In this document: piece by piece, positions 23,406-58,823 of the stretch
Position numbering within the stretch: the stretch's first letter is position 1
How the letters are laid out: every line of letters starts with the position of its first letter
Assembly (NCBI GenBank): GCA_002118135.1
Contig: BDIU01000047.1
Coordinates: 124,001-188,000 of the forward strand
Direction: 5' to 3'
Source of the DNA: Trebouxia sp. TZW2008
Lineage: Eukaryota > Chlorophyta > Trebouxiophyceae > Trebouxiales > Trebouxiaceae
DNA length: 64,000 nucleotides
Program-made: the position numbers and the translations under genes
The notes under the pieces: model-generated
The model's database searches: none
What the model was told of the DNA's origin: nothing
What the model saw: the letters and a program-made list of their open reading frames with translations, nothing else

Positions 23406-26400
23406 ATGGATCTCGACATAAACAAACTTGAGCAGGAATTGCAAGGCATCTTTCAGGAACGACATGCGGTAGGTCTTGGCAAGCAATAATATATCACGCT
23501 CGTGGCTGCGTGCTCTTGCGTTTTGTCGGGGCGGGTCAGTGATCAGTGTATGCCATGCCCTATGCTTCTGCACAGGTTACCGAGCGCATTCGCAGCTTCG
23601 CTCCTGGACGAGGTCGTGGTCGCGGTATAGGGCCCCCGGGTGGCCCTCTTCCAGGACGAGGTCCGCCCGGTAGAGGTGCCTACTCCACGCAACCTGACAG
23701 GCCAGAAGGTCCTGGGCCTGTACACTTTCGGTCCAGGCCAGACCAGCCTTATGCCAGAGGCCCCGAAAGAGCTCCTGCAAGCAATGGGTATTCAGACAGA
23801 CCACATCGTGATGCACCACGCTCCTCTGTCATGGACAGGCTAGGCCCACGCCACTCGCAAGACCGCAGACACCCATCAGCAGACTTGCCTGCTTCAACAG
23901 CAGCATCATCAGCTTCAGAAGTGAGCTCGGTTCTCACTGTTTGCTTCCTGAGCTGAAGCTCTGGTTGGTCGCTGACCCCCTGCTGTGGCACATGCAGCCT
24001 GCAAATTCAAGAAAGCGCCTCCTGTCTGCTGTAGTGGTAGATGGAGAGACTCGTCTACCATCCCAGGTAGCAATGAGCCTATTTGTTGTGCTGATTGTTG
24101 AAACAGCCCTTTGCTTGCCTACAGCACTGTTAGCAGCGTCCCTATTCACTTTTATTTAACGCAGAATGACGATAACATGACTGCCAAGCGGCCAAGGCCT
24201 GATGACTCAGAAGACAACCCAGCTGCCAAAAAGAGAAACCGCCGTATGTTTGGATTCTTGAATCAGACCCTGCAGAAATGCAGGTGAGCTTTGATTTTCC
24301 TTTGGGTCTTTGTCACCATCTTGCTGGCGTCACTCTGACACAGCGCTGACACAGCTCGGCATGCAGAATCCACTTCATGCTCATAGGCCATAAAGCGCAG
24401 ATGGTGTACTGTGCAGGGATGAAAGCTCTGACTTCAGGAAAAGCAAAGTCGCTCAGCAGAGAGATGAGGCTCTCAAAAGAGCAGAGGAACGCAAGCGAGA
24501 AGATCTTATAAAGTTCAAGGCTGACTTCAAGAGGGAAATGGCTGCCAAAAGGTAATCCTGCCATTGTCTGATCAGGTTGCCGATCTCTGAATGCTGCAGA
24601 TCATTTTGTACGGTGACCCTCTGTCTCCCTAACAACTGCTTTGGTCACCGACAAAGGTGCCCTTGTATTGATTTGTTGAACACAGAGATACCATTGCAGT
24701 CAAAATGCAGTGACAGGTTCTCAACTGCATTGTCCTCACGTCAAGAACGTCGTTACCCTGAGGAGAAATCTCTGTGTTTGCGTTTTAGCTGGCAGGGTGG
24801 TCAGCACTTTGATAGTGTGTAGGCAAGCAGAGATGAACCTGAAGCGCGAGCTTGGGATGCAAGCAGACATAAAGCGCGCAGAGATCAATCTTGTTCAGAG
24901 GATTGTGCTTCGTGGCAAGATTGCCAATTTCATCCAGACCACTGCAGGCCCACCCTTGTGTTGGCTTCCTGGCAAACCAAATGCTGCAACACAGCAGTTG
25001 CTTCAGAAAGAGCAGGAAAAGCTGGAAGCCTTCAAGGTCAGCATCCACATCCAAGCCAATAAAGCGTGGACTATTTGGACACGCATTGCATTCAGTCCTG
25101 CAGCTGTCACATGCTGTGTTGACAACATACACCGGTCGCTGTTGTACGGTGTATAATGCATGTACACGCAAGTGCCTCCCATTTGCACACACAGAATATC
25201 AATCTGTCTTTGGGATACATTGCAAGTTGCCTGATCTAACAACCCAAATGGCAAAAGCAATAGGAGCAGTCAAAATAGAGGTCACTAGGCGGCAGATGAG
25301 AAAAAACATTGCATGCACAACACCATTGTGTCCACTAGTACACACCGCAAGTTGCCTGATCTAATCATCACAATGGCAAGTGCAAATTGTTGCACTGCGG
25401 CTGGAAGAGGCAGCCAAACTAGAAGCCAAGAGGCAGCAAGTGAGATTAAATGTTGCATGCACAGCATCAATGTGTCCAGTAGCATATACTGCAAGTTGCC
25501 CAATGTAGTCATTGCATCCGCAAACCCAAGACATTGCATTGCAGTTTGGAAGAGGCAGCCAAACCAGAAGCCAAGAGGCAGCAAGTGAGAGAAAACGCTG
25601 CAGTATCGATGTGTCCATCATTAAAGTACCGCAAGTTGGCTGGTTGAGTCATCACAACAGCGAATGCAATTTGGTGCACTGCAGGTTGAAGAGGCAGCCA
25701 AACTAGATGTCAAGAGGCAGCAAGTGAGAGAAAATGTTGCAGCAATGGCAAGGGCTGCAGATGCAGCAGCTGCGCGTCGTGAGGCTGCAGCACAGGCAGC
25801 TTCAGAAGCAAGACAAGCAGCCAAAGCTGCTGGTCATCAAGCAGCTGCTGATGCTCCTGCAGAAGAAGGTGCTGCTGCGGCTGATGATGCAGCTGAAGAT
25901 GAAGCTGAGCAGGATATTGAAGGTGGAGCAGGTGTGTGCTAGAGACTTTTTTCTGTATAGCGTATTTTTGATGATGTAGAGGCTGAGTCACATCAATCTT
26001 CTCTTCCTGCTTGGCACTTGGTTTCACATGGCCAACAGCATCACCTTTGCATGTATTGTATCATGTCCTGTGTAGGCCCATTGTTTGCAGCGTCAGAGCA
26101 CGTGCTGCTTTTCACAGTAGCTTTAGCTTGTCGCTTGTGCTCGCTGATGTGTTGTTTTGCTCATCTGTAAACGGCGACTCTATCTTGTTGTTGGTTGAGT
26201 TGCGAGCAATGTCACATAACAATGCCCAGCTAGTGATATGGGGATGTTGGGGCTTTGTCTGTTTGTCTTTTGCTCTGAGAGTGGCTGCTTGTTGGCAATA
26301 AAGCACAATCAATGCTCCGGTAACTCAAGCAGCGCTTGCATGCGCCACCACTGTATGCATCATGGAGCAGAGCCGATGTGGTGTTGCATCGGCTCTGCTC

Positions 26401-27314
26401 CATAGCCAGCAGAGGAGAGCAGTCATGTTGTTGTGTTCCAAATGTGTGTCTCGTTACAACAGGTGAGGATGATGTGGAAGAAGGTGCATATGTGGTGCTG
26501 GATGAAGAAGATGATGAAGACGCCATGGGTGCCCCACGATCAGACACTCATGCTCAGCCAGACAGAGCAACGAATGGTTCACAGGCTGAGCCTATGGATG
26601 ATGACAGATATGTGGCAACAGCGTATTCAGCTGGTGAAGCAGACTATGACAGGTAGCAGCTCTTCCTGCATTACTGGTCAGCAATCCCGTATCACCTGCT
26701 GCCATCTACCCAGATCAAAAGCTTGGAGCCTGAACATCAGAGCTTGACACTGTTTGACTCTTTGTGCACAAGTAACACAAAGCCAGTTGTCAGCAAGCGT
26801 CGGTATTGCCTAGTCTAAGGAGCAGCACCTCAATTGTAGAGCTGCATAAGCAAGTCCTTTTAGCATGGCAAGCTGCATTTTACTGCGCCTTCAAGTACAG
26901 CATTTACACAGCAGCTGGCGCAGCATGAACAATCAAGCATTGCTGTGTGTGCCTTGCTTATCACAGGTGTGACTAAGCCAACCTGCACTTGATACAAACC
27001 GTCTTCCAGGCTGTCTTGTGATGTGCAGGGCACATGATGCGTCCTCTGGGCCGTTGCCTGAGGACACAGCAGCACCAATGCAGATAAGTGAGCAACAAAG
27101 ACGGCACATCCCTGACAATGCTGATGTACAAGCTGCAAGTGACCAGCAGGCGCCTGTAGATGGCACTGATACAGCTGCTGCATTGGCAAAGCCAAAGCAG
27201 CAAACAGTGACTACACTAGCTAGCACAGCTGAAGAGCAAACAGAAGCTGGTACAGAGCTTGATGTGCCAGGTACTGATGAGGGACTGCAGGCAATGCAGA
27301 CAGATGCTCAGTGA
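23406..27314 (+). CDS. PNN: Pinin-like splicing/EJC-associated protein (532 aa, 8 exons)
   Basis: Nuclear pinin homologue; pinin links the exon-junction complex to splicing regulation. Exons are 23406-23468, 23576-23920, 24165-24283, 24417-24551, 24823-25036, 25685-25931, 26463-26652 and 27029-27314, all GT-AG and phase-consistent, 533 codons. The N-terminus has a short helix (MDLDINKLEQELQGI) then an RG/Pro-rich stretch (GRGRGRGIGPPGG). The pinin/SDK/memA domain runs from about residue 195 to 310: RRMFGFLNQTLQKCR, a Lys/Arg/Glu helix, MNLKRELGMQ, IANFIQTT and WLPGKPNAATQQLL, which follow the family's KTKPxLFYLPxxxxPxTxxLL signature. The C-terminus is acidic and Ala-rich. Vertebrate pinin is longer with an RS tail that is absent here. 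Intron 5 holds an array of copies of exon 6. Intron 6 holds a hairpin. Confident at family level. Confidence 0.88.
25255..25610 (+). repeat. Array of three decayed copies of pinin exon 6 start
   Basis: Copies beginning near 25262, 25397 and 25540 repeat the true exon start at 25685 (VEEAAKLDVKRQQVREN), spaced about 135-150 bases. They read roughly EEAAKLEAKRQQVRLN and EEAAKPEAKRQQVREN before stops. The repeated unit includes downstream intron text such as TGTGTCC and CCGCAAGTTG. The oldest copy (most 5') is the most diverged. Confidence 0.8.
26362..26403. repeat. Perfect 17-bp inverted repeat with 8-base loop
   Basis: Arms 26362-26378 and 26387-26403 are exact reverse complements (ATGGAGCAGAGCCGATG) around TGGTGTTG. 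Located in pinin intron 6, about 60 bases upstream of exon 7's acceptor at 26462. As RNA it would form a strong stem-loop near the branch-point region. Confidence 0.95.
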
Positions 27315-28124
27315 TGCGACCATGACTAACATATCACAGGAAGCTACTGCCAGTGACAAGCATAAAGTTGGCAGACTTGCTGAGGCTATCAGGTCAAATG
27401 TATTGTTGGTCTTGCTGTATCTGTGGACAATCTGTGTGCCTCATGCTGGCAATATCATGCTTCATTGCCTTGCCCAAATCTGCCCCGCTCTGATCATGCA
27501 ATATTTGCGATTGCTCAAGTGCAATTGCATTAGATGCCTGCCATGTTTCATTGGCCTTCTTAGGGCACAGTTATGCACTGCCTTCATTCTGGTGTCATGA
27601 GCAACTCATGTACCAGGTACGCAACCTTACCGGTACTGCGATATTTGCAGTTAGTGCACATCTCAGATCCAAGCGTCAGACTCTAGTCTAGACCTTAAAG
27701 CCTAAAGTATGTGGAAATGGCAGTGTGTTGCGCCACATGGCCAACAGATCACACTCTGAGCTAGTGACGACGGCCTTGTATCTTAAATACTGGCCGTAAC
27801 TCCTGTCAGGTCCAAAGAAGCATGTGCAATAGCACCTGTCCTGGCATGTCTGCGGGCATGCTCGAAGCGTCATTTAATGAGAGTGGTTTCAGAGCCAAGC
27901 ATGCCAGCAGCAGTGCTTCTAGCGCAACAAGAGCGATATTGCAGCCATGCAAGGTGACTGACGGTCAAGTGATGTGCGAAGATAGTAGTGGCCTGTTGAA
28001 AGCTTGCGACGCTTCGCACCGTGGTCTGGACTTTGCGCAGCGTCCCTTGCAGCCTGCTGCATCTCAAGAACGCGCAGGCGACAGCGACGGCATCATCCGG
28101 CTGCCGAAGCCGTCGTCTGCATAG
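27315..28124. promoter_or_regulatory. Pinin 3' region and Pol III subunit promoter/leader
   Basis: About 810 bases between two same-strand genes. A 100-codon open frame (27822-28124) ends in TAG directly abutting the ATG at 28125 and is in the same frame. It is most simply 5' leader sequence, and it does fix 28125 as the first usable start of that frame. Confidence 0.45.
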
Positions 28125-40670
<12,546 letters not shown>

Positions 40671-41505
40671 TCACAGGGTCGCTGTGCACAGCCTATCATT
40701 GAAATGGATCTGTTTGCATTGACATCAGCTTTGTCAGGACACTGGCAACTCATGATCAGCTGTTGTTCAGCAATGCAAGCTGACTGTTGTGATGCAGGCA
40801 TGACAAACTGTTCTGTACATGTGCACACGAGCTAGTAGCGTCATGCATGTTACTGTGGTTCAAGTTTCAGGCCTCATAGCCTTCAGAATCGAATTACAGC
40901 CTAGGTAGATTTGCAATTGCTTAGTATAGCCGTCAATGCCTCTTATGGGGAAGCATTCAAAACACTCTGAGATATCTTGAGTCCCTGTCATGTTTTGATT
41001 CAGATCACATAGCATTACATGGTAGACCGCCTGTACCAACGACAAATAGTTTAACTTACTCTAACTTAGCAGACGGGGAAAGACATGCCATGGCATGATT
41101 TGAATGCAAACCATCTTTGAATTGATTACAGGGTCAGCCAATAACGGCGACAGTATTGCCCCTGCAATATATGCCAGGCAGCTTGATAAAGCTGTATAAA
41201 AGCACGCAAAGCATGCCAAGCAAAAGGCAATGCTGGGCATGACTCAGTGATATGTCAATAGCAGGTAATCAGCTTGGGAAAGACTCTTGCAAGACTAGGT
41301 AACAAAACTCGAGTCAAAAGAGAACTGAATTTGTCAGCAAAACAACCAGAACAGGACTAAAGCACTGATACCTGCAATGAACGACATATTGTACAGAGTC
41401 AATGCTGTAATATGACAAGCAAAAGGGGTCTTGCCAGTAAGCAGCATAAGGAGAGATAATCAGCCAATGAGCTGGATGTCACATAACCATGTTTCTACAG
41501 CACAG
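40671..41505. other. Convergent 3' region
   Basis: Lies between the RPC2 stop and the stop of the acidic-tailed gene on the other strand. AT-richer than the flanks, with no supported exon. Confidence 0.5.
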
Positions 41506-43480
41506 TCATTCGTCATCATCATCATCCACCATCTCAAAGTCATCCTCTCCTGTTTCGACAACTTGTTCTAATGATTCAACCTGGTTTTGACCGCCAGGTG
41601 AAGGCCCAGTTTCAGTCTCACTGTCAAGAGTTTCTGGGACCTCCTGCTCACCCGCACCATCACCAACATTGCTGCCTCCAAGGTCTGCAAAATCGGCATC
41701 AGCAGCGATAGATATCTCCTTCATCATGTCAGGCTCCACATCTTCCTCCCAGAGCCGTCCTTCTTTTTCCAGCATCTCCACCATTTCGTCCTTGTACCTG
41801 TGACAAGCAAAAAGCTGTCATGGTCGCATCAGCAATACCGTTCGCTCTAACACCTTCAACAAGCAGAAAGCTGTCATCAATGCACAAGCAAGACACAGTT
41901 GACATGCAGACATTTTCCCCTAATCCCAATTAGACTGACATCGCTCCACAAGAAAAGGACCGCCTGCAATCTTTTGCCATGGCATGTGACATTGTTGCAG
42001 CAAACTCACGCAGCAAAAGCAATCACAATGCAGACCTGATGCAGCTATACAGCACGCCAAGCAGTGTGCAACACTAGCTTGGCTGAATGAACTTACACAA
42101 TAGCCTCACTGAAGTAGTCGCATTTGATGTCTGGTTTGAATATGATCATTGTGTCATCAGATGGATTGTAGTTGTTGCCATTTTCTGTGATCAGGTTCCA
42201 TATATCTTCATGCGACCAGCGCTTAGCAGGCTGCCCATCTTTAGGCATGAGACGCACATCATTGTACTCGCCGACTTGTCCCACTGTGCCTCTGTGAAAC
42301 ACAACAGAACCCTTTTGCATAGATTTGGCTGATGTCATGCATGCAGGAGCCAGCTCATACTGCAGCATAAGTATCATATCACCCTGCTGCCTTCATTCAT
42401 TCATTATAAATGTGGGCTAGGCAGGCTCAGCAGGCCCAACCAGGTACATACAGAAGCAATCAACTGTCTCCAACCAGTTCGATCATGTGCAACCCTAATC
42501 CTGCTGCCTTGCAATTTGAAATGCATTCCAGCACTCCTGAAAAGCATCAAAGATTGAGTCACTTCAAGGCATGCAACAAAAGCATGCAGCAAGCCTGTGC
42601 TGAGATGCAGCACCTGTTAAGCTCTGACCGCGCCTGATCCCATTCGCGACCCATTTGAGCATAATGACGCCGTTTTTCCACCCAGGCACGCAGCTCGTAG
42701 TCTTCCCATTCATACTCATCGTAAGGTTCTCGTTCATTGCGCTCATCTTGTTGCCACATGTCACAGGGGAAGTCAACAAAGTCATTTATCTCCCATTCGC
42801 GATCCTTTGCTTCAAGATAGATCCCCTTATCCTTGAGCCGCATCTTTTTGTACTGATACAGTCTTTCATGTTGACGTCCTTTTTTCCGCAGTACTGAAAG
42901 TCACAGACAATTTTGTCAGGATATTTTGCGCAAGTGAAGGTGCCAGAAAAGTTGGGCAGCATGGCATCCAACTGCAGGAGGAGCTCCACTGTTTGCACAG
43001 TGCTTATACACGTTTATTACCTCTTTCTTTTTCTACTTCCTTTGCAACGTAATTGTCAATGTATTCTTGCTGTTGGAGTGGCTCTAATGAGCTTGGCCTA
43101 AATTGCAACGGGCCTAAGCTTGGTTCTGCACATAGCGAAAGGTGTCTTTGCAATGTATGTGATATGTCCGCACGAGCCTCCCGTTATGAGGTCATTTTGC
43201 TTTGTTGCTGTGCACCGTCCGTGCGCAGCTCACCAACAGGAGGTGCTGCCTCTTCAGCTATGAGGTCTATGATGCTTTGTGGCGTTTCAGTTCTCGGCTG
43301 TCTATCCCGACGATCTGCTTTGGACACTAAACGTGACCTATTCTTTGAAGGCAGTCTCGCTATTGGCGACCGTGCGTGGCAGCGATCAGTGTGCGCAGCT
43401 GCGGAAACACTACAGCCTAACAAGGTGCTGCACGGTTGAGGCCCTCGCAAAGCACCGTGGCTATTTATGCAATTGAGCAT
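41506..43480 (-). CDS. Unrecognised conserved-looking protein with acidic tail (352 aa, 5 exons)
   Basis: I do not recognise the family. Exons 43480-43234, 43065-43021, 42893-42614, 42291-42097 and 41797-41506 join in phase (1, 1, 2, 2) to 353 codons. The first roughly 60 residues are rich in Arg, Ser and Ala with few acids and could be a plastid or mitochondrial transit peptide. A charged helix follows (VAKEVEKERVLRKKGRQ), then a Trp/Tyr-rich acidic segment (WEINDFVDFPCDMWQQDE; DEYEWEDYELRAW), a segment with RWSHEDIWNLI, and a C-terminal acidic run ending EMVDDDDDE. Segment choice: the open stretch between exons 2 and 3 (ELLLQLDAML...) was left as intron because only its removal keeps frame. 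The well-kept Trp/Tyr pattern argues for a structured conserved domain. Transcription- or RNA-related plastid function is only a guess. Confidence 0.72.
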
Positions 43481-43776
43481 TTCTCTATGGCACTACCTCT
43501 AAGCGGTCATCGAGCTATATCGGCCCTGAACAGAGCGAAGAGCGCGTTGTTCCGTGCGTTTTGCTGCTGTTGTGTGGTTTCAGTTGCTGAGGGCTGATCG
43601 GGGGCGTGCCCTACAAAGGGCCCTACACTTCCTTCCGCTGAGCTAGGAGACCTCAGTGCTGCTGTGACAAATCAGCTACTTGACCTTCAGCGAGGCTTCC
43701 ATAGCTTGATGTTTTGACAACAAGTCCTCACGCAACTTGAAAGTCTCGCTCTGAGGTGGTAGCACACGAGGGATCG
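43481..43776. promoter_or_regulatory. Compact bidirectional promoter
   Basis: Only 296 bases separate the start codons of two divergent genes (43480 minus, 43777 plus). It must contain both transcription start regions. No TATA box is evident. Confidence 0.55.
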
Positions 43777-46700
43777 ATGGGAGCCATCGAAATCCCCTCT
43801 AGCCCGTCAGCTGGTCGATGTTCCGCTCGACTAGAGCTGGATGTTGCTGACTTGCATTCCATCAGCGGTATCTTGCAACAAGCTTTGCAGCTGATTCAAT
43901 CAGGGCCTGCACCTGTAGAAGAGAGGTGCTGATCACACCCCTGTTGCCTGCCTGCCTGCAAGCGGCGCCGTATTGATCTACAGCTAATACAAACTATGAC
44001 CGCAGGGCATCAATAGCTCCATCAGTAGTTCGAGCGCAGGAAACCTCTGCTGATCTGCCTACCCGGGGAACAGCCTCAAGCTCTGCAGCTGATCAATCAG
44101 CTCAACCAGTGCAGGTTGCCTCATCACCAGGACGTGCAGCAGCGTTCCCTCAGCAGGTCTCATCAGAAGCTGCAGAGAACTCTGAAGGTCAAAACCAGCA
44201 TTCCCTGAGGGAGGCTCAGCTCCTCAGGGAAGCTCAGATCCTCAGACAAGCTCAGGAAAGACAGTCAGGATCTGGAGCCGCAAGGCCTGAGCAGCCAAAG
44301 CCAGCTTGGAACACTGCTGTGCTCAGTCAGCCTCGGCCTGCTGCAAGCAATCAGCCCAATGCTGAAAGGAATGCAGCTGTAATCTGGCCCCCCACACAGC
44401 AATCCCAGTTCCAGGCACCAAGAGGTCCAAAAGCTGGCCAGCCAACCGCAACGAACTTCAATCCTGGGTACTATCCTAGGGGGGCTAAATATGCCGGCAA
44501 ACAGCAACTGGCCAGCCGAGGTTTTGACAAGCCAATACAGATCACACGCATGGAGTGGGGCGAACCCTCGCCCAATGCTCAGGATACCTGGGGTGACGAT
44601 GAGCCAGTACCTCAGCCGCTTGCATCTGCCATGCCTGCTGAGGGCAAACCCAGCTACAGAAGACCCACAGCGCAAGTCGCAGCATTTCCTTTCAAACCTG
44701 ATACCATGCCTGACACCGCGTCACCAAGCTCAAGGTTGTCATTGGCAACCCCAGCCCAGCAGGCTTCGGAGAACACGCCAGCCAAGTCTGCAGTGTCATT
44801 GAACTGGACTCGCATGTGGACAACAGATGGTCTAGATCACAGTGGAGATGAAGTGCGAGCATTTCTACACCTGGCAAGTCTGCCAGATTTGAAGGATGAG
44901 AATGGTGGTGCAGGTGGGTGTGAGGCAGCCTGTGCCATAGCCATTGCACTGCATTCACTTGTTGCTGCAATTGTGCACTGTGCCAGATGAACAGACCTGA
45001 GAGCTTCATCTCCTCTGCTTGTGACTGCATGGCGTCGATACAGTTGACACCAATCTGTCATTGACCAGAATGTGCTTTTTCATGTGCTCCTGGTGACACC
45101 TGGCCTGCACTCTTGAGATGTGCAGGGTGGCTCATGATGTGGACACTGCTTTGGTCAAACAGCATGTTTTCTTAGATCCTGACTTTATTTGCAAGTGGCG
45201 AGTGGCTTGCCAAGTCTTCATGCAGCATGTCTGATGGGTGCAGGTTGGCTGGTCACTGCCTCCAACAACCTGCTGAACCTGTGGGCTTGCACATGTATCG
45301 GCAGGCCTGGGGAGCCCGCCCTGCAGCTAGTACACAGCTTGGACACAGACTTTGCTGTAGCTGATATGCAGCTTGATCCTGCCAACAACCTACTCATGGC
45401 AGCAGGCCGTGACACCAAGGCATCCACAGAGTGCATTGCATTGCACCACCTGAGGCTGTCACCAGGTATCTTCAGGCTTAAAGGCCGCCTGGGTTTGCCT
45501 GTGGGAGTGTCTGGCAAGCTAGCCAAGAACACAGGCAGCGTCAAAGCTCTGCAGGTGCTTTCTCAGCTTGCATCCTTGCCAGCCAATCGACGCTCCTTTT
45601 GGCAAAACCCATCAGATGCAAGTCAAGCATAAAGGAATGTTGCTGCACCATATGGGTTTTCAAAGTGTTTTGAGCATACGCTCAGCCTGCAGGCTTGACC
45701 TCATGCCTGACTCCAATGCATATGCCGCTTGCAGCAACAGTCTGAACTGATGAGCCTGCATGTGTTCTACAGGTGCAGTCAGTACACAGCCATCAGGGTC
45801 AGCTGGCAGGCTGCTGTGCAGCATCACATGACCGCACAATTGCAGTGTACCCTGCCAATGTCACCCCAGGAGAAGTTGCAAAGCACAAGGCGGTCTGGAA
45901 AGCTCATGGCCGCACAGTGACGGTGCTTCATGCTAACTCCCACTGCCCAGCTCTGTTGAGTGGTGATGAAGCTGGCTGCATCAACATGTGAGTGACAGCA
46001 ATGTCCAGTCACCCAACGTGTTTTGCAAGCGTAGTTTGCTCACATGCACAGGCAATGATGCCAGTTGTGCACATGGCAGAGCACAATGTAGCTGTGCCCA
46101 TCATGAAGCAATCCCTGCGTGGTCTGCGATCCCTCTTGTTTGATCCACTTGATCGTCTTTTCACGACACTGGAAGTCAGCCTAATTTCATGCATCTTTTC
46201 ATCCTGTGACCTATCTACCTGTCATTTTACAACAAGAATATTGGTAGGAGAATCAGACCATCTTCATGCACAGTTGCCATTGCAGATGGAACATGAGGAG
46301 CCAGCCGTCTGACCCAGAAGCTGAAGTCAGACATGACAAAACAGTGACAGGCATCTTCAGCATCTCTGAGAAGGGCTTTGCATCTTGCTCAACAGATGGG
46401 CGTCTGTGTGTATGGGATCTCAGTCAAGGCAGGCGACCCGTGTACATGGTGACAGCACCTGATCAGAGGTATCGATCTGCATGAGACAGAACAGAAGGTT
46501 CTTACGTTAGTTACACTGCATCATCCTCTCGCTTTGCTTGGGGTTGCCTGAGCTAATTCGTTTCCCAGGATGCAAAAAGTAGAAGTTTGAAGCTTGAATG
46601 CTCCTTGCCCAGTACGCTCAATCGCTGTTGTTTGCAGGCCTATCATCAAGATGGCAGTGAACAAAGACACCAGCCTTGTGGCTTTTTCCACACCCTCAGG

Positions 46701-46969
46701 TACGCGCACTGCTACAGGTTTTGCTGAGCTGCAGAGAATGACATCTTTAACTGATTCATTTCAGGACCGGTCTGTGTATCTGTGCTGCAGGCCTGTATGT
46801 TGTGGACATCATGGCAAGAGGCACTGTGCAGACTGTGGCTGTGAATGAGCCAGGGGCACCTCCTTCAATTTGTGTTGCTTGGAACACAGGCAAGACTGGT
46901 CAGACGTATCTGTACGCCAGCAATGGATCCACCATCACTGCTTACAGAGCCTCCTCATATCAGAGCTGA
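43777..46969 (+). CDS. WD40-type repeat protein with disordered N-terminus (726 aa, 8 exons)
   Basis: Exons 43777-43925, 44006-44913, 45244-45554, 45773-45987, 46030-46174, 46257-46468, 46638-46699 and 46791-46969 join in phase to 727 codons. Residues 1-300 are low complexity, rich in Gln, Ala, Pro and Ser, with a tandem LREAQLLREAQILRQAQ helix and one ordered-looking motif (QITRMEWGEPSPNAQDTWGDDE). The remainder has WD40-like blades: GWLVTASNNLLNLWA, GCCAASHDRTIAVY, ALLSGDEAGCINI, LRSLLFDPLDRLFTTLE, GFASCSTDGRLCVWD, LYVVDIMARGTVQTV and YLYASNGSTITAYR. It is probably a scaffold. I cannot name the family. The joins between exons 4-5 and 5-6 use less typical acceptors (GCAAG and ATCAG), and the intron at 45988-46029 is only 42 bases, so the middle needs transcript support. 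Confidence 0.72.
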
Positions 46970-47848
46970 ATTGGCAGAAGCAGTCAGACGCACTGCTGCT
47001 GAGAGCAAGAAACTTCAGGCGGCTGTGTTCTGTTCTGATGGCTCGGCAGACATGCCTGGGTACTTTGTTGCAGAGAGCCACACAATCACATGGCTGCAGC
47101 ACAAGCTGTCTGCCAAAGCCTGTAAACTATCCTGTCCACATGTGATGTCTTGAAGTGTGGCTTCACTCTTTACCAATGGCGTGAGACAGTCAGATGGTAT
47201 AGACTGATTTTGTGCAGTGCCAAACTGGTGAACCCTACAATCAGACCTCACTTTTTGACTTGCTCGTGCGTGTGTCTCAAAAGCATCTCATATTAACATT
47301 TGCAGCCCTGCCTTCCAGCCATGTAAATCATAAGGTCTTGTGTGTCTCCTGGGCTGCCTCTGCTCTCAGCCTTCCGTTCACACGTATTGTTTATCAAATT
47401 TTGGCCTGTTCATGCATGCTCTTGAGTGTTGCAGAGGTGACACCGAAGTGCACGCTTGTGTCAAATGCTGTTGTACTTCCCCAGGAAGTTGGTATGAGCT
47501 AATGCATAGCAATGCCGTAAACTTGCTGATAGTATGGGGGCCATCAATCAACGTCATCATTCGACTAGAAGTGAAGGTGCAACCTACTGCAGCCAATACT
47601 CAGAAAACAAAACTTTGTGAACGAAGCCATATGGCATGGGCAGGCCAAGAGACAAAACAAGGCATGAAAGCTGCAATCATCAATGTGCGTGTCGTGACAA
47701 GAGTAAGCTATCAGCAACGGGGATGCACTACTGTTGCATGCATTGCAACTTGTGCTCGGATATAACACATGGGCAAATTGGGCCAGAGACATTGCAGTGG
47801 CAGAGCAAGCTGTCTGCAATCTTGTACTACAGTGTCCGATAGATGACT
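46970..47848. other. Convergent 3' region
   Basis: Between the stops of the WD40-type gene and the UBP12-type gene. No exon could be supported. Confidence 0.5.

Positions 47849-58823
<10,975 letters not shown>

Noticed and set aside
42901..43005. Open segment on the minus strand reading ELLLQLDAMLPNFSGTF, in phase with exon 2 of the acidic-tailed gene
   Set aside because: Including it leads to a frame that cannot join to the conserved KKMRLKDK segment. Skipping it to the TTTCAG acceptor at 42894 keeps the frame and gives a continuous charged helix.
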